This document shows positions 44,768 to 53,477 of a stretch of DNA of 64,000 nucleotides, one piece after another. The notes under the pieces are model-generated. The model made no database searches. It saw nothing but the letters and a program-made list of their open reading frames with translations, and was not told where the DNA came from. Source of the stretch: Barnesiella propionica (GTDB taxonomy: Bacteria; Bacteroidota; Bacteroidia; Bacteroidales; Barnesiellaceae); NCBI RefSeq assembly GCF_025567045.1, contig NZ_JAOQJK010000012.1, positions 1 to 64,000 of the forward strand, given 5' to 3'. The position numbers and the translations under genes were made by a program. The number at the start of each line of letters is the position of its first letter. The first letter of the stretch is position 1.

Positions 44768-46657
44768 TTATCCTTCTATTTCGCTTAATTCGAGCCAGCG
44801 CATGATTTTTTCATCTATGAGTTTCATGACTTCGCCGATACGGGTGGATTTTACCATGAGCTCGTCGTTAGATAGAGTTCCGCTACTCATTGCATTTTCC
44901 AATTCTGCTTTTTCCGCTTCCAGTTGAGGTATAAGGACGTCCAGTTCTTCTAATTCCCGTTTTTCTTTAAACGAAAGTTTGTTTTTTCTGGGTTGAGCCG
45001 TTTTTTCTGTAGAAGTGTTGTCTTTTACTATTTTTTTTGCTTGTTCTGCTTGTTGTTCAGCTCGTTCGCTTTTTTCTGTTTCCTCTTTCCACACTCTGTA
45101 GTCGGAGTAATTTCCCGGGAAGTCTTTTAACTGTGCATTTCCTTTGAACACGAGCAGGTGATCTACTACTTTATCCATAAAGTATCGGTCGTGTGAGACT
45201 ACTATTACACAACCTTTGAAGGTACGCAGGTATTCTTCCAATACGTTTAGCGTAACAATATCCAGGTCATTGGTCGGTTCGTCCAGTACGAGGAAATTCG
45301 GATTACTGATCAGTACCGTGCAAAGATATAACCGTCGTTTTTCTCCACCGCTTAATTTATAAATGTAATTGTGCTGGGTTTCGGGTGCAAACAGAAAATG
45401 TTGCAGGAATTGTGATGCCGATAATTTACGGCCGTCGCCCAGAGATATTTCTTCGGCTATATTGCGGACGGCATCTATTACTTTCATTTGGTCATCAAAC
45501 TTTAGACCGTCCTGGCTGTAATAACCGAAACGGACTGTTTCTCCTATATCGAAATGTCCTTTGTCGGGTTTAACCTCTCCGATTAGCATTTTGATGAAAG
45601 TAGATTTTCCCGTACCGTTATTCCCGACAATCCCCATTTTTTCGTAGCGGGCAAAAACGTAATTGAAATCTTCGATGATTCTTATATCTTCAAAGCTTTT
45701 ATAAAGATGTTTGGCTTCAAAAATTTTCGAACCTATGTATGAGGATTTAACTTCCAGTTTTACTTGTGTATTCTGCCGCTGTTGTTTTGCTTTCTCTTCC
45801 AGTTCATAGAATGCGTCAATGCGGTATTTGGCTTTGGTTCCTCGGGCCTGGGGTTGCCGTCTCATCCATTCCAATTCTGTACGCAATAAGTTGTTCGCCC
45901 GGTCTATTTCGGCGTTTTTGGCTTCGATACGTTCTTGCCGTTTTTCCAGATAATAACTATAATTCCCTTTATAGGAATATAGGCTTTTGTTATCAATCTC
46001 TATAATCTGGTTACACACCCGGTCTAAGAAATAACGATCGTGAGTGACCATGAGCAAGGTGATATTGTTACGGTGTAAATATTCTTCCAGCCATTCGGTC
46101 ATATCGATATCCAGATGATTGGTCGGCTCGTCGAGGATGAGGAGGTTCGGTTCGGTAATAAGGACATTTGCCAAAGCCAGACGTTTTAGCTGCCCTCCCG
46201 ACAATTCTTTTACTTTCTGGTCAAAATGATTGATTTTTAATTGGGAGAGTATCTGTTTGGCTCTTTGCTCATAATCCCAGGCTTTGAGCCGGTCCATATG
46301 TTCCAAGACCTCTTCCAGTCTTGAATGGTCATCAGACATCATAATCTGCTCATATTGCGATATGACCTGAACCGTTTCGTTTTGTGAATGAAAGCAGGCT
46401 TGAATGACGGTTAGTTCCGGCGGATATACCGGCATTTGTTCCAGATAACCGACCCGCAAGTCCCTGCGGAAGGTTACATTCCCGGAATCGTAGTCCTCTT
46501 TTCCCGCTATTATGTTGAGCAGAGTGGTTTTCCCGGTTCCATTTTTGGCAATAAGCCCTATTCTGTCTCCTTCACTTATCCCGAAGGAGAGGTTTTCAAA
46601 CAGGACCAGGTCTCCGAATGACTTGGTAAGTTCTTCAATTTGCAGATAACTTATCAT
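44768..46657 (-). CDS. ABC-F family ATPase (Uup-like)
   Basis: A soluble translation-related ATPase of 629 residues with two ABC domains and no membrane part. First domain: IAKNGTGKTTLLN, ELSGGQLKRLALA, LILDEPTNHLDIDM. Linker about residues 240-300. Second domain: VGNNGTGKSTFIKM, KLSGGEKRRLYL, FLVLDEPTNDLDIV. The C-terminal tail (about 530-629) is a charged coiled coil (KEKRELEELDVLIPQLEAEKAELENA), as in Uup. ABC-F proteins act at the ribosomal E site; members can relieve stalling or give antibiotic protection. I chose the ATG at 46657 (MISYLQIEELTKSFG). Confidence 0.92.
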   Translation of the reverse strand: MISYLQIEELTKSFGDLVLFENLSFGISEGDRIGLIAKNGTGKTTLLNIIAGKEDYDSGNVTFRRDLRVGYLEQMPVYPPELTVIQACFHSQNETVQVISQYEQIMMSDDHSRLEEVLEHMDRLKAWDYEQRAKQILSQLKINHFDQKVKELSGGQLKRLALANVLITEPNLLILDEPTNHLDIDMTEWLEEYLHRNNITLLMVTHDRYFLDRVCNQIIEIDNKSLYSYKGNYSYYLEKRQERIEAKNAEIDRANNLLRTELEWMRRQPQARGTKAKYRIDAFYELEEKAKQQRQNTQVKLEVKSSYIGSKIFEAKHLYKSFEDIRIIEDFNYVFARYEKMGIVGNNGTGKSTFIKMLIGEVKPDKGHFDIGETVRFGYYSQDGLKFDDQMKVIDAVRNIAEEISLGDGRKLSASQFLQHFLFAPETQHNYIYKLSGGEKRRLYLCTVLISNPNFLVLDEPTNDLDIVTLNVLEEYLRTFKGCVIVVSHDRYFMDKVVDHLLVFKGNAQLKDFPGNYSDYRVWKEETEKSERAEQQAEQAKKIVKDNTSTEKTAQPRKNKLSFKEKRELEELDVLIPQLEAEKAELENAMSSGTLSNDELMVKSTRIGEVMKLIDEKIMRWLELSEIEG

Positions 46658-46805
46658 GGGTATGATGTTTATATATAGAGGGCATCCGTATGAATGCACT
46701 GACTACAAAAGTAGTTGTTTTTTTCGATATGTACTTTTTCTTAAGTAGACTTCCTGCCGGAGAATATATTTTTCGGTAAAATGAAGGGAACAATTTTTTA
46801 CCGGT

Positions 46806-48155
46806 TCAATAATGTTTGTATTTACGGATAATAGCATAATAAAACCACAGAGTAAGAATTGTTCCTTTCAGAATGCTGCTGATCGTGATGCTCCACCATA
46901 TCCCGGTCACGCCTAATATGGCGAACGTGACCAACCCGTATGCCATAGGAATGCGGCAGGCATTGAGAACTATGCTTAACAATGCGGGAATAGATGTACG
47001 CCCCAGTCCGTTGAAAGCTCCGGCTGTGACGGTTTCCATCACCATGAAAACTTGCGAAAGTGCCAGGATATGCAGATACACGCCTCCGGCGTGGTATGTT
47101 TCGGGTTCTGTTACGAATAACGAGAATATCATATCTCCTGCAAAGAAAAAAGCCAAACCGGCAGCTAATCCTATTCCTCCGGCGAGCAGCATGCTTATCT
47201 GGTACCCTTTTACAATACGTCCGTACTTTTTGGCTCCGAAATTTTGCCCCACAAAACTACCTAAGGCTGTGGAAAAACCTCCGGCCGTCATCCAGGAGAT
47301 GGCTTCTATCTGCGAGCCTATACTAAAAACGGCTACTCCTACATGGCCGAACCGAGCAGCCAGCTGAGCCAGGGTAGTGGAAAGGGTGGCAAAGATCATA
47401 TTTTGTACCGATACCGGGGTTCCCAGCCGGGCGATTTGTGATATTTTCTTCTTGTGTTTTTTGAAATGAACAGATAATTTTCCCAGGGGGGAACGGTGTG
47501 TATATAATTGATAAGAAAAAATAGAAAATACCAGTAACTGGGATAATGTAGTGGCAAGTGCCGCCCCGTTCGTTCCCATAGCCGGAAAGCCCAGGTAACC
47601 GAAAATAAGGAGAGGGTCCAGGATCATATTTGCGATTAAGCCTATCGAGGCTATTTTAAATGGTGTTTTACTGTTTCCCGAGCCGAAAAACACACCGCCG
47701 AAAGTGTTATTGTTACAGGTGAAAAATATACCTGGAGCAATGATGCGGAGATAGTCTATTCCCATAGCGGAAATATCGTTCTCTAATTTAAAGAATCCAA
47801 TGAAAAGAGGAGAGATTATAAAAACGAGTACAGCTACGGCGAGTGAAACGATACAAGACAAATATATGGCATGTTCGGCGTAAGAGCGGGCTTCTTCGCG
47901 GGAACCTCTTCCTAATGACTGGGAAATACTTATTTCAGCTCCTATGCGTGAAATAAAAGACGTCGAGTTACAGAACCAGATAATGAAAGACGCGGCTCCC
48001 ACTGCGGCAACATGTTTACTGCTCAGGTGTCCCAGCCAGGCCATGTCGGTCATGCTGTATGCCATTTGAACGAATGATGCGGCAATAAGGGGAGCTGCCA
48101 GAGAACTGATGCGCGATGTAATACTACCCGTAGTGAGATCTTTAACTTCGGCCAT
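46806..48155 (-). CDS. MATE family efflux transporter (second copy)
   Basis: A 12-helix antiporter of 449 residues: ISSLAAPLIAASFVQMAYSMTDMAWLGHLSS at the start and TPVSVQNMIFATLSTTLAQLAARFG and ALGSFVGQNFGAKKYGRIVKG in the second half. It differs strongly from the MATE gene at 40218 and belongs to the NorM/DinF-like cluster. Substrate unknown. A minus-strand -7 box lies 38 bases upstream, so it is probably transcribed alone. Confidence 0.92.
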   Translation of the reverse strand: MAEVKDLTTGSITSRISSLAAPLIAASFVQMAYSMTDMAWLGHLSSKHVAAVGAASFIIWFCNSTSFISRIGAEISISQSLGRGSREEARSYAEHAIYLSCIVSLAVAVLVFIISPLFIGFFKLENDISAMGIDYLRIIAPGIFFTCNNNTFGGVFFGSGNSKTPFKIASIGLIANMILDPLLIFGYLGFPAMGTNGAALATTLSQLLVFSIFSYQLYTHRSPLGKLSVHFKKHKKKISQIARLGTPVSVQNMIFATLSTTLAQLAARFGHVGVAVFSIGSQIEAISWMTAGGFSTALGSFVGQNFGAKKYGRIVKGYQISMLLAGGIGLAAGLAFFFAGDMIFSLFVTEPETYHAGGVYLHILALSQVFMVMETVTAGAFNGLGRTSIPALLSIVLNACRIPMAYGLVTFAILGVTGIWWSITISSILKGTILTLWFYYAIIRKYKHY

Positions 48156-48192
48156 ATAACTCTTGTTATGATTATTTTTTGAAAATGGGCTG

Positions 48193-48200
48193 CAAAGTTA
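48193..48200 (-). promoter_or_regulatory. -7 box for second MATE gene
   Basis: TAACTTTG on the minus strand matches TAnnTTTG, 38 bases before the start codon. Confidence 0.65.
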
Positions 48201-48390
48201 CGCTTTCTCTTTGATATTTCATAGTCAAGAGAGATATAATATTGTTACAGACAGGGACAGATGCCTGCATGTTTATATTTCAATGTGATGCTACAGAGCT
48301 GAAAGGATAATCTGTATTTCTTTATCTGCTTTATTTATATAAGTAAAAGATTACAAGTATCATAAAATATACCAGAAGGCATGTTTACCG

Positions 48391-49194
48391 TTATTCTTTT
48401 GTGTCTCTGTCGTTTCCGGACTGAAATGTCTTTTTTGCCAGAAACTCTTCTAATGAGATGGGATTATGAGGATATAGTTTCAGTTTTGTTTTGGATTTCA
48501 TTAAATAAAATAAGGCGGAGCACATTTTTTCTATTTCCTTCAGAATAGTTCTCTGAGGATATAATTTTCGTACCATTTCCTTATTCCAGGGGCGAATGAA
48601 AAAAGATAAATAGTATTCATCCGTAGGATTTACGATAAATTCTATTTGATCATTCCATTCATACCGGTTGAACATAATGTTACCCTCGGTGAACCGGAGC
48701 AGACGGTAAATAAGAGACTGGTATGGAAGATAATTTAAAAAAAGTTCACCGTAGTTATTTTTATAATTTCCCGGCATTTTATCTTTTTCAAAAAGTATCA
48801 ATTTATTATCTATATCCAGAATGATCCATTTGTGGGATTTTTTAGGAAAGAGTAATTCTCCTAAGAGGCTGGGGGTTTCCATATATCCCCGTTTAGCCAC
48901 TCTGTTTTGTTCGAGTATAAACTTCTCTGGATTTTCGGTGTGTTCAAGAACTTGATTACAAATAACATAATCAAACTCTTTATCTTTAAAAGGCAGATTT
49001 TCCCCGTCCGCATTAACAAAGGTTTGGTGTGGATATATCTTTATATTTCCACAGCGGTGATAATTGGAGTCGACGAATTTATCCGCCAGAACATTGGAGC
49101 GGTAGGATGGATTATGTCCGGGACCTACTTCTAATACGCGGTCTTTTTTTTTAATCTTCAAATCTCTTCTGTCGTAAGGTGAGCGTACTTTCAT
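48391..49194 (-). CDS. Class I SAM-dependent methyltransferase
   Basis: A 267-residue Rossmann methyltransferase. Motif I is VLEVGPGHNP (about residues 20-29), motif II-like NADGENLPFKDKEFDYVICNQVLEH includes the motif IV acidic patch, and the layout matches Methyltransf_11-type enzymes of cell-surface sugar or lipid metabolism. The second half (residues 150-250) is hydrophilic, aromatic and basic, without membrane segments. AT-rich relative to core genes. It is the last gene before the mobile-element-type region, so it could be either backbone or cargo. Substrate unknown. Confidence 0.8.
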   Translation of the reverse strand: MKVRSPYDRRDLKIKKKDRVLEVGPGHNPSYRSNVLADKFVDSNYHRCGNIKIYPHQTFVNADGENLPFKDKEFDYVICNQVLEHTENPEKFILEQNRVAKRGYMETPSLLGELLFPKKSHKWIILDIDNKLILFEKDKMPGNYKNNYGELFLNYLPYQSLIYRLLRFTEGNIMFNRYEWNDQIEFIVNPTDEYYLSFFIRPWNKEMVRKLYPQRTILKEIEKMCSALFYLMKSKTKLKLYPHNPISLEEFLAKKTFQSGNDRDTKE

Positions 49195-49967
49195 CTGTCG
49201 TGGTAATTATGGAGGCATATTTACTTTTCTGCATCAAATAGCCGAACCGTTTTAATCATTATGATGAGAAACCTAAAAACACCTGTTTATTCTATAATTC
49301 TGGTTCCCTGATTATTAATAACAACATAAAATAATGTACAAAGTTATAGTTTCTTTTTAATATTATGTATATACAATATATATTTTGTCAATATGAAGAA
49401 TCGTAAATCATTAGGGATAAGAAGTAACGTATGTCTCTTTTTGAATGCCTAAATTATGTTTTATAACATATTTCCATAAAAAAAGCGCATATAAGGAGAA
49501 ATTTTTGCTTTTTAAGTGTGGGAATTTAAATTATTGTCTTAACTTTGTACAGTTTGATTAAAAACGAGACTAGAAGCCTCTTTTTACCAATCTTGTTATC
49601 CTCTCTAATATAATAAGAAACACACAACGCCGACATTATCCGTTAGGCAAGACTTTAATCATTTGGTCGGGAATGTATGGTCTTGCGAGAAAAATCCTTA
49701 TATATTTTTTTGAAAAAAGAACACAAAAATCTGTAAGTGATTGGTAGTTAGTCGAAATTGACTGCAAAGATAGGCTTTTTGCGGTAACCCGTAACGATTT
49801 AGAAGCGTGGCTAACAACGTAAACCATTGCATTTTGCACTACTTCAAATAACTTAAGCAAAGTTATAAATAATATCTGAATTTGCGCTTTAAAAAAGCAT
49901 TTTTTATTAGACAGCAATCTCATTTTCAATTGGTATTTAGCAAAATAGCAAAAAAACGAGATTTATA
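49195..49967. other. Long intergenic stretch, probable left junction of the mobile element
   Basis: No convincing gene. It holds a plus-strand -7 box (TAACTTTG, 49540-49547), two minus-strand -7 boxes (49765-49772 TATCTTTG; 49858-49865 TAACTTTG), a small hairpin near 49566-49580 with T-runs on both strands, and a 7-bp inverted pair (GCAAGAC/GTCTTGC on the minus strand) at about 49650-49690. A 97-codon minus frame (49636-49929) begins upstream of the promoters and has no recognisable similarity. Chromosomal genes end on its left and element-type genes begin on its right. Confidence 0.4.
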
Positions 49968-49998
49968 TTTGGAGAATTATAAGATATATTTATCTTTG
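49968..49998 (+). promoter_or_regulatory. Promoter of the tetR-type gene
   Basis: TTTG (49968-49971) and TATCTTTG (49991-49998) separated by 19 bases, an ideal Bacteroidales promoter. The palindromic operator begins eight bases after the -7 box, over the predicted transcript start. Confidence 0.8.
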
Positions 49999-50005
49999 CA
50001 AAATA

Positions 50006-50021
50006 TTAGTCATTTGACTAA
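50006..50021 (+). promoter_or_regulatory. TetR-type operator, copy 1
   Basis: TTAGTCA-TT-TGACTAA, a perfect 7-bp inverted repeat with a two-base centre. It sits between the -7 box and the ATG of the regulator gene, so it predicts autorepression. Confidence 0.75.
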
Positions 50022-50030
50022 AATTGAGAT

Positions 50031-50648
50031 ATGAAAAAAAGTGTAGAACAAAAATTGATAGATGCAGCCCGTGAAGTCTTTTATGAAAAGGGCTATGACG
50101 GTGCAACCGTTCGTGATATTGCTAAAAAGGCAGAAGTCAATTTAGCACTCTTACACTATTATTTCAGGACGAAGGATAAACTTTTTGAGGTTGTTTTTCA
50201 AGATGCCTTAAATCTGCTTTTTAAGAAATTAAATAAAGCATTTACTTCTGATATAACTGTATTTGACAAAATAGAGTTAATGGTTTCAAGCTATATTACA
50301 ACCGCTTCTAAGCATCCGCAGATTGCATCTTTCCTCATGCGTGAATTTTCACTTAATAGAGAGGTCGTATGGGAAGTGATTAACTCACAACCTCAAAAAA
50401 AGAGCATTATTGATAATTATGATAAATTTTTCGAGGAATTGATAGAAGCAGGGCAGAAAGGTATTATCAAAGAGCTTGATCCCAAACAATTATGCATCGA
50501 CATTCTATCTTTGTCACTTTTCCCATTCATGGCAAAAGGATTTCTTGTCAGCTTTCTATACCCTGATAAAAAATCGGGATATAATAGTATGATTAAAGAA
50601 AGAACAGAACACGTAAGTAATCTAATTATTAGTAACATAAAAAAATAA
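50031..50648 (+). CDS. TetR/AcrR family transcriptional regulator
   Basis: A 205-residue repressor. The N-terminal helix-turn-helix is canonical: KLIDAAREVFYEKGYDGATVRDIAKKAEVNLALLHYYFRTKDKLFEVVF (residues 8-56). The C-terminal helical domain (60-205) would bind an unknown small ligand and form the dimer. Its start codon follows operator copy 1 by nine bases, and the same palindrome precedes the next two genes, which together form the expected regulon. The G+C content is lower than that of the core genes. Confidence 0.93.
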   Translation: MKKSVEQKLIDAAREVFYEKGYDGATVRDIAKKAEVNLALLHYYFRTKDKLFEVVFQDALNLLFKKLNKAFTSDITVFDKIELMVSSYITTASKHPQIASFLMREFSLNREVVWEVINSQPQKKSIIDNYDKFFEELIEAGQKGIIKELDPKQLCIDILSLSLFPFMAKGFLVSFLYPDKKSGYNSMIKERTEHVSNLIISNIKK

Positions 50649-50663
50649 TTTTTTTACCCAAAT

Positions 50664-50679
50664 TTAGTCAAATGACTAA
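50664..50679 (+). promoter_or_regulatory. TetR-type operator, copy 2
   Basis: TTAGTCA-AA-TGACTAA, identical arms to copy 1, 42 bases before the lipoprotein ATG. Confidence 0.75.
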
Positions 50680-50721
50680 TAATATAACAAAACAAAAATA
50701 TAAACAATAAAACTTAGAAAT

Positions 50722-51108
50722 ATGAGAACATTTAAGTCAGGGATATTATTACCCATATCCTTTTTCGTTTGCCTGTCTTTAAGCAGCTGTTTAAATGACG
50801 ATGATATAAAAGAGGATAAAGTTGAAGAAATTTCTCTAACCGTTGCATCTAAAACAACATCCGTAATTTCAATGGAGGAAACTGAAACAGAATATTTGAT
50901 TATTAAAGAAGGCAATAAATGGAGCTATCTGCCTAACGGTTGGATTGAGGGTTTTACATATGAATTGGGCTTTGAATATAATCTTAAAGTAAGAAAGGTT
51001 ACACCCGCTAATAGTAAATACATCCAAGATGCCCCACGTAGCAACTATTATTTGCTGGAAATAGTATCCAAACTACAAAAAAAAACAGAAGTGCCTTATA
51101 TAGAATAG
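50722..51108 (+). CDS. Small lipoprotein, DUF4377-like
   Basis: A 128-residue protein with a lipoprotein signal (ISFFVCLSLSSC). The remainder is one small beta domain with EGNKWSYLPNGWIEGFTYELGFEYNLKVRKV, which resembles the DUF4377 pattern (a conserved W, then GF-Y-x-Y-x-L-x-V). It would be periplasmic or surface-anchored. Preceded by operator copy 2, so it is probably induced together with the flavoprotein operon. Function unknown. Confidence 0.75.
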   Translation: MRTFKSGILLPISFFVCLSLSSCLNDDDIKEDKVEEISLTVASKTTSVISMEETETEYLIIKEGNKWSYLPNGWIEGFTYELGFEYNLKVRKVTPANSKYIQDAPRSNYYLLEIVSKLQKKTEVPYIE

Positions 51109-51169
51109 ATGTTTCAATCAAAGGCGAATGGAATATCGGTGATATTGCGTTCGTTTTTTTGCAATTAAT

Positions 51170-51185
51170 TTAGTCATTTGACTAA
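51170..51185 (+). promoter_or_regulatory. TetR-type operator, copy 3
   Basis: TTAGTCA-TT-TGACTAA, identical to copy 1, 15 bases before the flavoprotein ATG. Confidence 0.75.
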
Positions 51186-51200
51186 CAAAATAAATTAAAT

Positions 51201-51875
51201 ATGAAAATTACAATCATCAACGGAAGTCCGAGAAAGAGCGGTTCTACCGCCAAAATTCTAAAAAAAATGCAGGAGAATTTTGAAAAAAAAGAGGATGTAA
51301 CTGTATCATACTACGATTTGACTGACTATTCTTTATTAGAGTGTTCAGGATGTCTGAGTTGTTATGCGAGAGGTGTATGTCATTTAAAAGACAATCTTGA
51401 GGATATAAATAATAATGTTGCTGAATCAGATGCTTTAATAATCGGTTCGCCTGTGTATGTAAGCAATGTTCCCGGAACATTAAAGAAATATATAGACCGG
51501 GGGCATTTTGTCTTGGAACAATCGCTATACGGAAAATACACGTTTGCGGTCAGTACTTATGAGATAGGAGGAAGCAGTGATGTGGTAAGTATTCTTAATA
51601 AATTATTCCGGATCTCCGGGGGCATTATATTGGGTAATCTTCAAATAAAACTCCCTTTCAATTCCAACCCTTTATCCTTACCCGGTATGGAAAAGAGGTT
51701 GGGAAAAACATCGAATCACATTTATAATTCAATTAAAGGGAAAAAAAGAAAGAAATTGATAGACAGATTATTTAACTGGTTTGCAATCCGCCATGTCATA
51801 AGACCTTATGCCGTTAAAAAGCCTAAACAATATAAAGCAGTTCTTGAAAGATGGGCAAAACTAAATATCGTATAA
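51201..51875 (+). CDS. Iron-sulfur flavoprotein-like NAD(P)H-dependent oxidoreductase
   Basis: A flavodoxin-fold protein of 224 residues. The FMN phosphate loop is NGSPRKSGSTAKIL (about residues 6-19). ECSGCLSCYARGVCHLKDN is a compact CX2CX2CX5C cluster, matching the 4Fe-4S motif of archaeal-type iron-sulfur flavoproteins. IIGSPVYVSNVPGTLKKYIDR completes the FMN site. The C-terminus is strongly basic (KGKKRKKLIDR). Preceded by operator copy 3. It may reduce quinones or other electrophiles. The stop codon TAA shares one base with the next ATG, so the two genes are translationally coupled. Confidence 0.87.
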   Translation: MKITIINGSPRKSGSTAKILKKMQENFEKKEDVTVSYYDLTDYSLLECSGCLSCYARGVCHLKDNLEDINNNVAESDALIIGSPVYVSNVPGTLKKYIDRGHFVLEQSLYGKYTFAVSTYEIGGSSDVVSILNKLFRISGGIILGNLQIKLPFNSNPLSLPGMEKRLGKTSNHIYNSIKGKKRKKLIDRLFNWFAIRHVIRPYAVKKPKQYKAVLERWAKLNIV

Positions 51876-52939
51876 TGAAGCTGTCGATCATTTCTGTAAC
51901 TATTATAGTCGGAATATTTACGTATACGAATTTATTGAAAGGACAGGATATGATAGAATATAGGATGAACCCTGATTTGGATTGCATAAAGCCGGATTGG
52001 AAAGGGAATATTGTTATCAACGGAAAGTTTCAGAATGATACCATGCCTGAATCTGCTCCGCTTTGGGATGTGGTAAAATGGAAGTTGAGTAGGAACCCAC
52101 AGCGAAAGGAGAAGAAATCAGAGATATATCATCTTCCTGTTGAAAAACTAAGCTTCCCTTTAGATAGCAACAATCAGATTATCTGGCTCGGTCACGCAAC
52201 TTTTATTATTCAGATTAATGGCGTGCGTATAATAACCGATCCTGTTTTTGAAAATATTCCGGCAAACAAGCGTAAAACAGTTTTGCCCTGTAATGCCGAT
52301 TCTATTGGGGATATAGATTATTTACTCATATCCCATGACCACCACGATCATTTTAACAAAAAGTCTATTGAGCTATTGAGCCGGAATAATCCTTCTATGG
52401 AAGCATTAACTCCGCTTAATGCACGAAGATTATTCGATACCGATATTCTAAAAAACATTCCTATTCAAGAAGCCGGATGGTATCAGGAATACCGGATCAA
52501 AGATGATGTTCGTATAATTTTCCTCCCTGCAAAACATTGGGGAAGAAGGGGGCTTAATGATTTTAATAAAACGCTTTGGGGCGGTTTTTTAATTGTGGGA
52601 AAGCACACAAAGGTATTTTTCGCCGGAGATAGTGCTTACGGAGAAATATTCAAAGATATTCAGGAATTATTTGGAGATATAGATATATGTATTTTTCCTA
52701 TCGGGGCATATTCCCCTGAATTTATGATGGCATCATCCCACATGAACCCGGAAGAAGCGATTACAGCTTTCCGTGATTTAAACGGGAAAATATTTATCCC
52801 AATGCATTACGGTACTTTTGATTTATCTGACGAACCTTTGGGAGAGCCTATAAGGAGATTAAGAGTGTCGGCATTAGAAAGCAACTGTATGGAGAATATT
52901 AAAGAACTTACAATAGGTCACACCTCTTTAATTGAATAG
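51875..52939 (+). CDS. MBL-fold metallo-hydrolase (UlaG/NAPE-PLD-like), membrane-anchored
   Basis: A 354-residue protein with an N-terminal hydrophobic anchor (LSIISVTIIVGIFTYTNLL). The metallo-beta-lactamase fold has IWLGHATFIIQINGVRIITDPVF, the metal motif SHDHHDHFNKKS (HxHxDH type), LPAKHWGRRG, AGDSAYGE and a final PMHYGTFDL. This arrangement is the UlaG/NAPE-PLD type, which hydrolyses phosphodiesters or lactones rather than beta-lactams. It overlaps the flavoprotein stop by one base; I chose the ATG at 51875 for that reason over the in-frame one at 51851. It belongs to the TetR-controlled unit. Confidence 0.87.
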   Translation: MKLSIISVTIIVGIFTYTNLLKGQDMIEYRMNPDLDCIKPDWKGNIVINGKFQNDTMPESAPLWDVVKWKLSRNPQRKEKKSEIYHLPVEKLSFPLDSNNQIIWLGHATFIIQINGVRIITDPVFENIPANKRKTVLPCNADSIGDIDYLLISHDHHDHFNKKSIELLSRNNPSMEALTPLNARRLFDTDILKNIPIQEAGWYQEYRIKDDVRIIFLPAKHWGRRGLNDFNKTLWGGFLIVGKHTKVFFAGDSAYGEIFKDIQELFGDIDICIFPIGAYSPEFMMASSHMNPEEAITAFRDLNGKIFIPMHYGTFDLSDEPLGEPIRRLRVSALESNCMENIKELTIGHTSLIE

Positions 52940-52941
52940 AT

Positions 52942-53451
52942 ATGAAGCAAATAGTGTTTAAATATAATGGCAATGGTTTTCTCGCATGGGGATATTCGGT
53001 AGTTCTCTTTTCTGCACTTATTTATGCCTGTTTAATATTTACCGGAAATGACTTGTTTTATTTGTTGTATTTGGGAGTACCTATCTCTGCAAATGTAATC
53101 GTAAGACTAAAGAACAAGAGCAACACAGCATCAACCACAGAAAAGTTAATAGATAATATTTGGTCTTTGTTTGGTCTAATAGCTGTTTTAAGTTGTATCG
53201 GCAGGTATTTTTATGAATATCCTTTGTTTGCGCTTATATCTCTGTTAATGGGGATTGAAACAATAATTACCGGAGTAATACTTAAACGAAAAGTCATAGT
53301 GATTTGTGGTTTCGTTGGTGTATTGGGGACAGTTCCACTTGTGCTGATAAATGGATATAATCAACTTGTCATTATCTCAATAATATTCTTATTTATATCA
53401 GCGATTCCGGGACATATTTTAAACAGAAAACCAGTTCTGATAAATCCATAA
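52942..53451 (+). CDS. Small integral membrane protein, unknown
   Basis: A 169-residue protein with about five hydrophobic segments (LAWGYSVVLFSALIYACLIF; DLFYLLYLGVPISANVIV; WSLFGLIAVLSCIGRYF; PLFALISLLMGIETIITGVI; LVIISIIFLFISAIPG). It starts two bases after the metallo-hydrolase stop, so it is probably the last gene of the TetR-controlled operon. No family is recognised. It may be a small transporter-like or signalling membrane protein. Confidence 0.7.
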   Translation: MKQIVFKYNGNGFLAWGYSVVLFSALIYACLIFTGNDLFYLLYLGVPISANVIVRLKNKSNTASTTEKLIDNIWSLFGLIAVLSCIGRYFYEYPLFALISLLMGIETIITGVILKRKVIVICGFVGVLGTVPLVLINGYNQLVIISIIFLFISAIPGHILNRKPVLINP

Positions 53452-53477
53452 TATGTCATAATCAATAAATATACGAT

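Noticed and set aside
48192..48201. GCAAAGTTAC, a match to the CTnDOT integration core (GTANNTTTGC on the other strand)
   Set aside because: The same 10-mer occurs at 16565-16574 as an ordinary promoter. The core consensus overlaps the -7 box, so a match by itself does not show an attachment site.
49636..49929. A 97-codon minus-strand frame in the junction region
   Set aside because: It starts upstream of two minus-strand -7 boxes, has no family resemblance, and its AT-rich base use looks noncoding.
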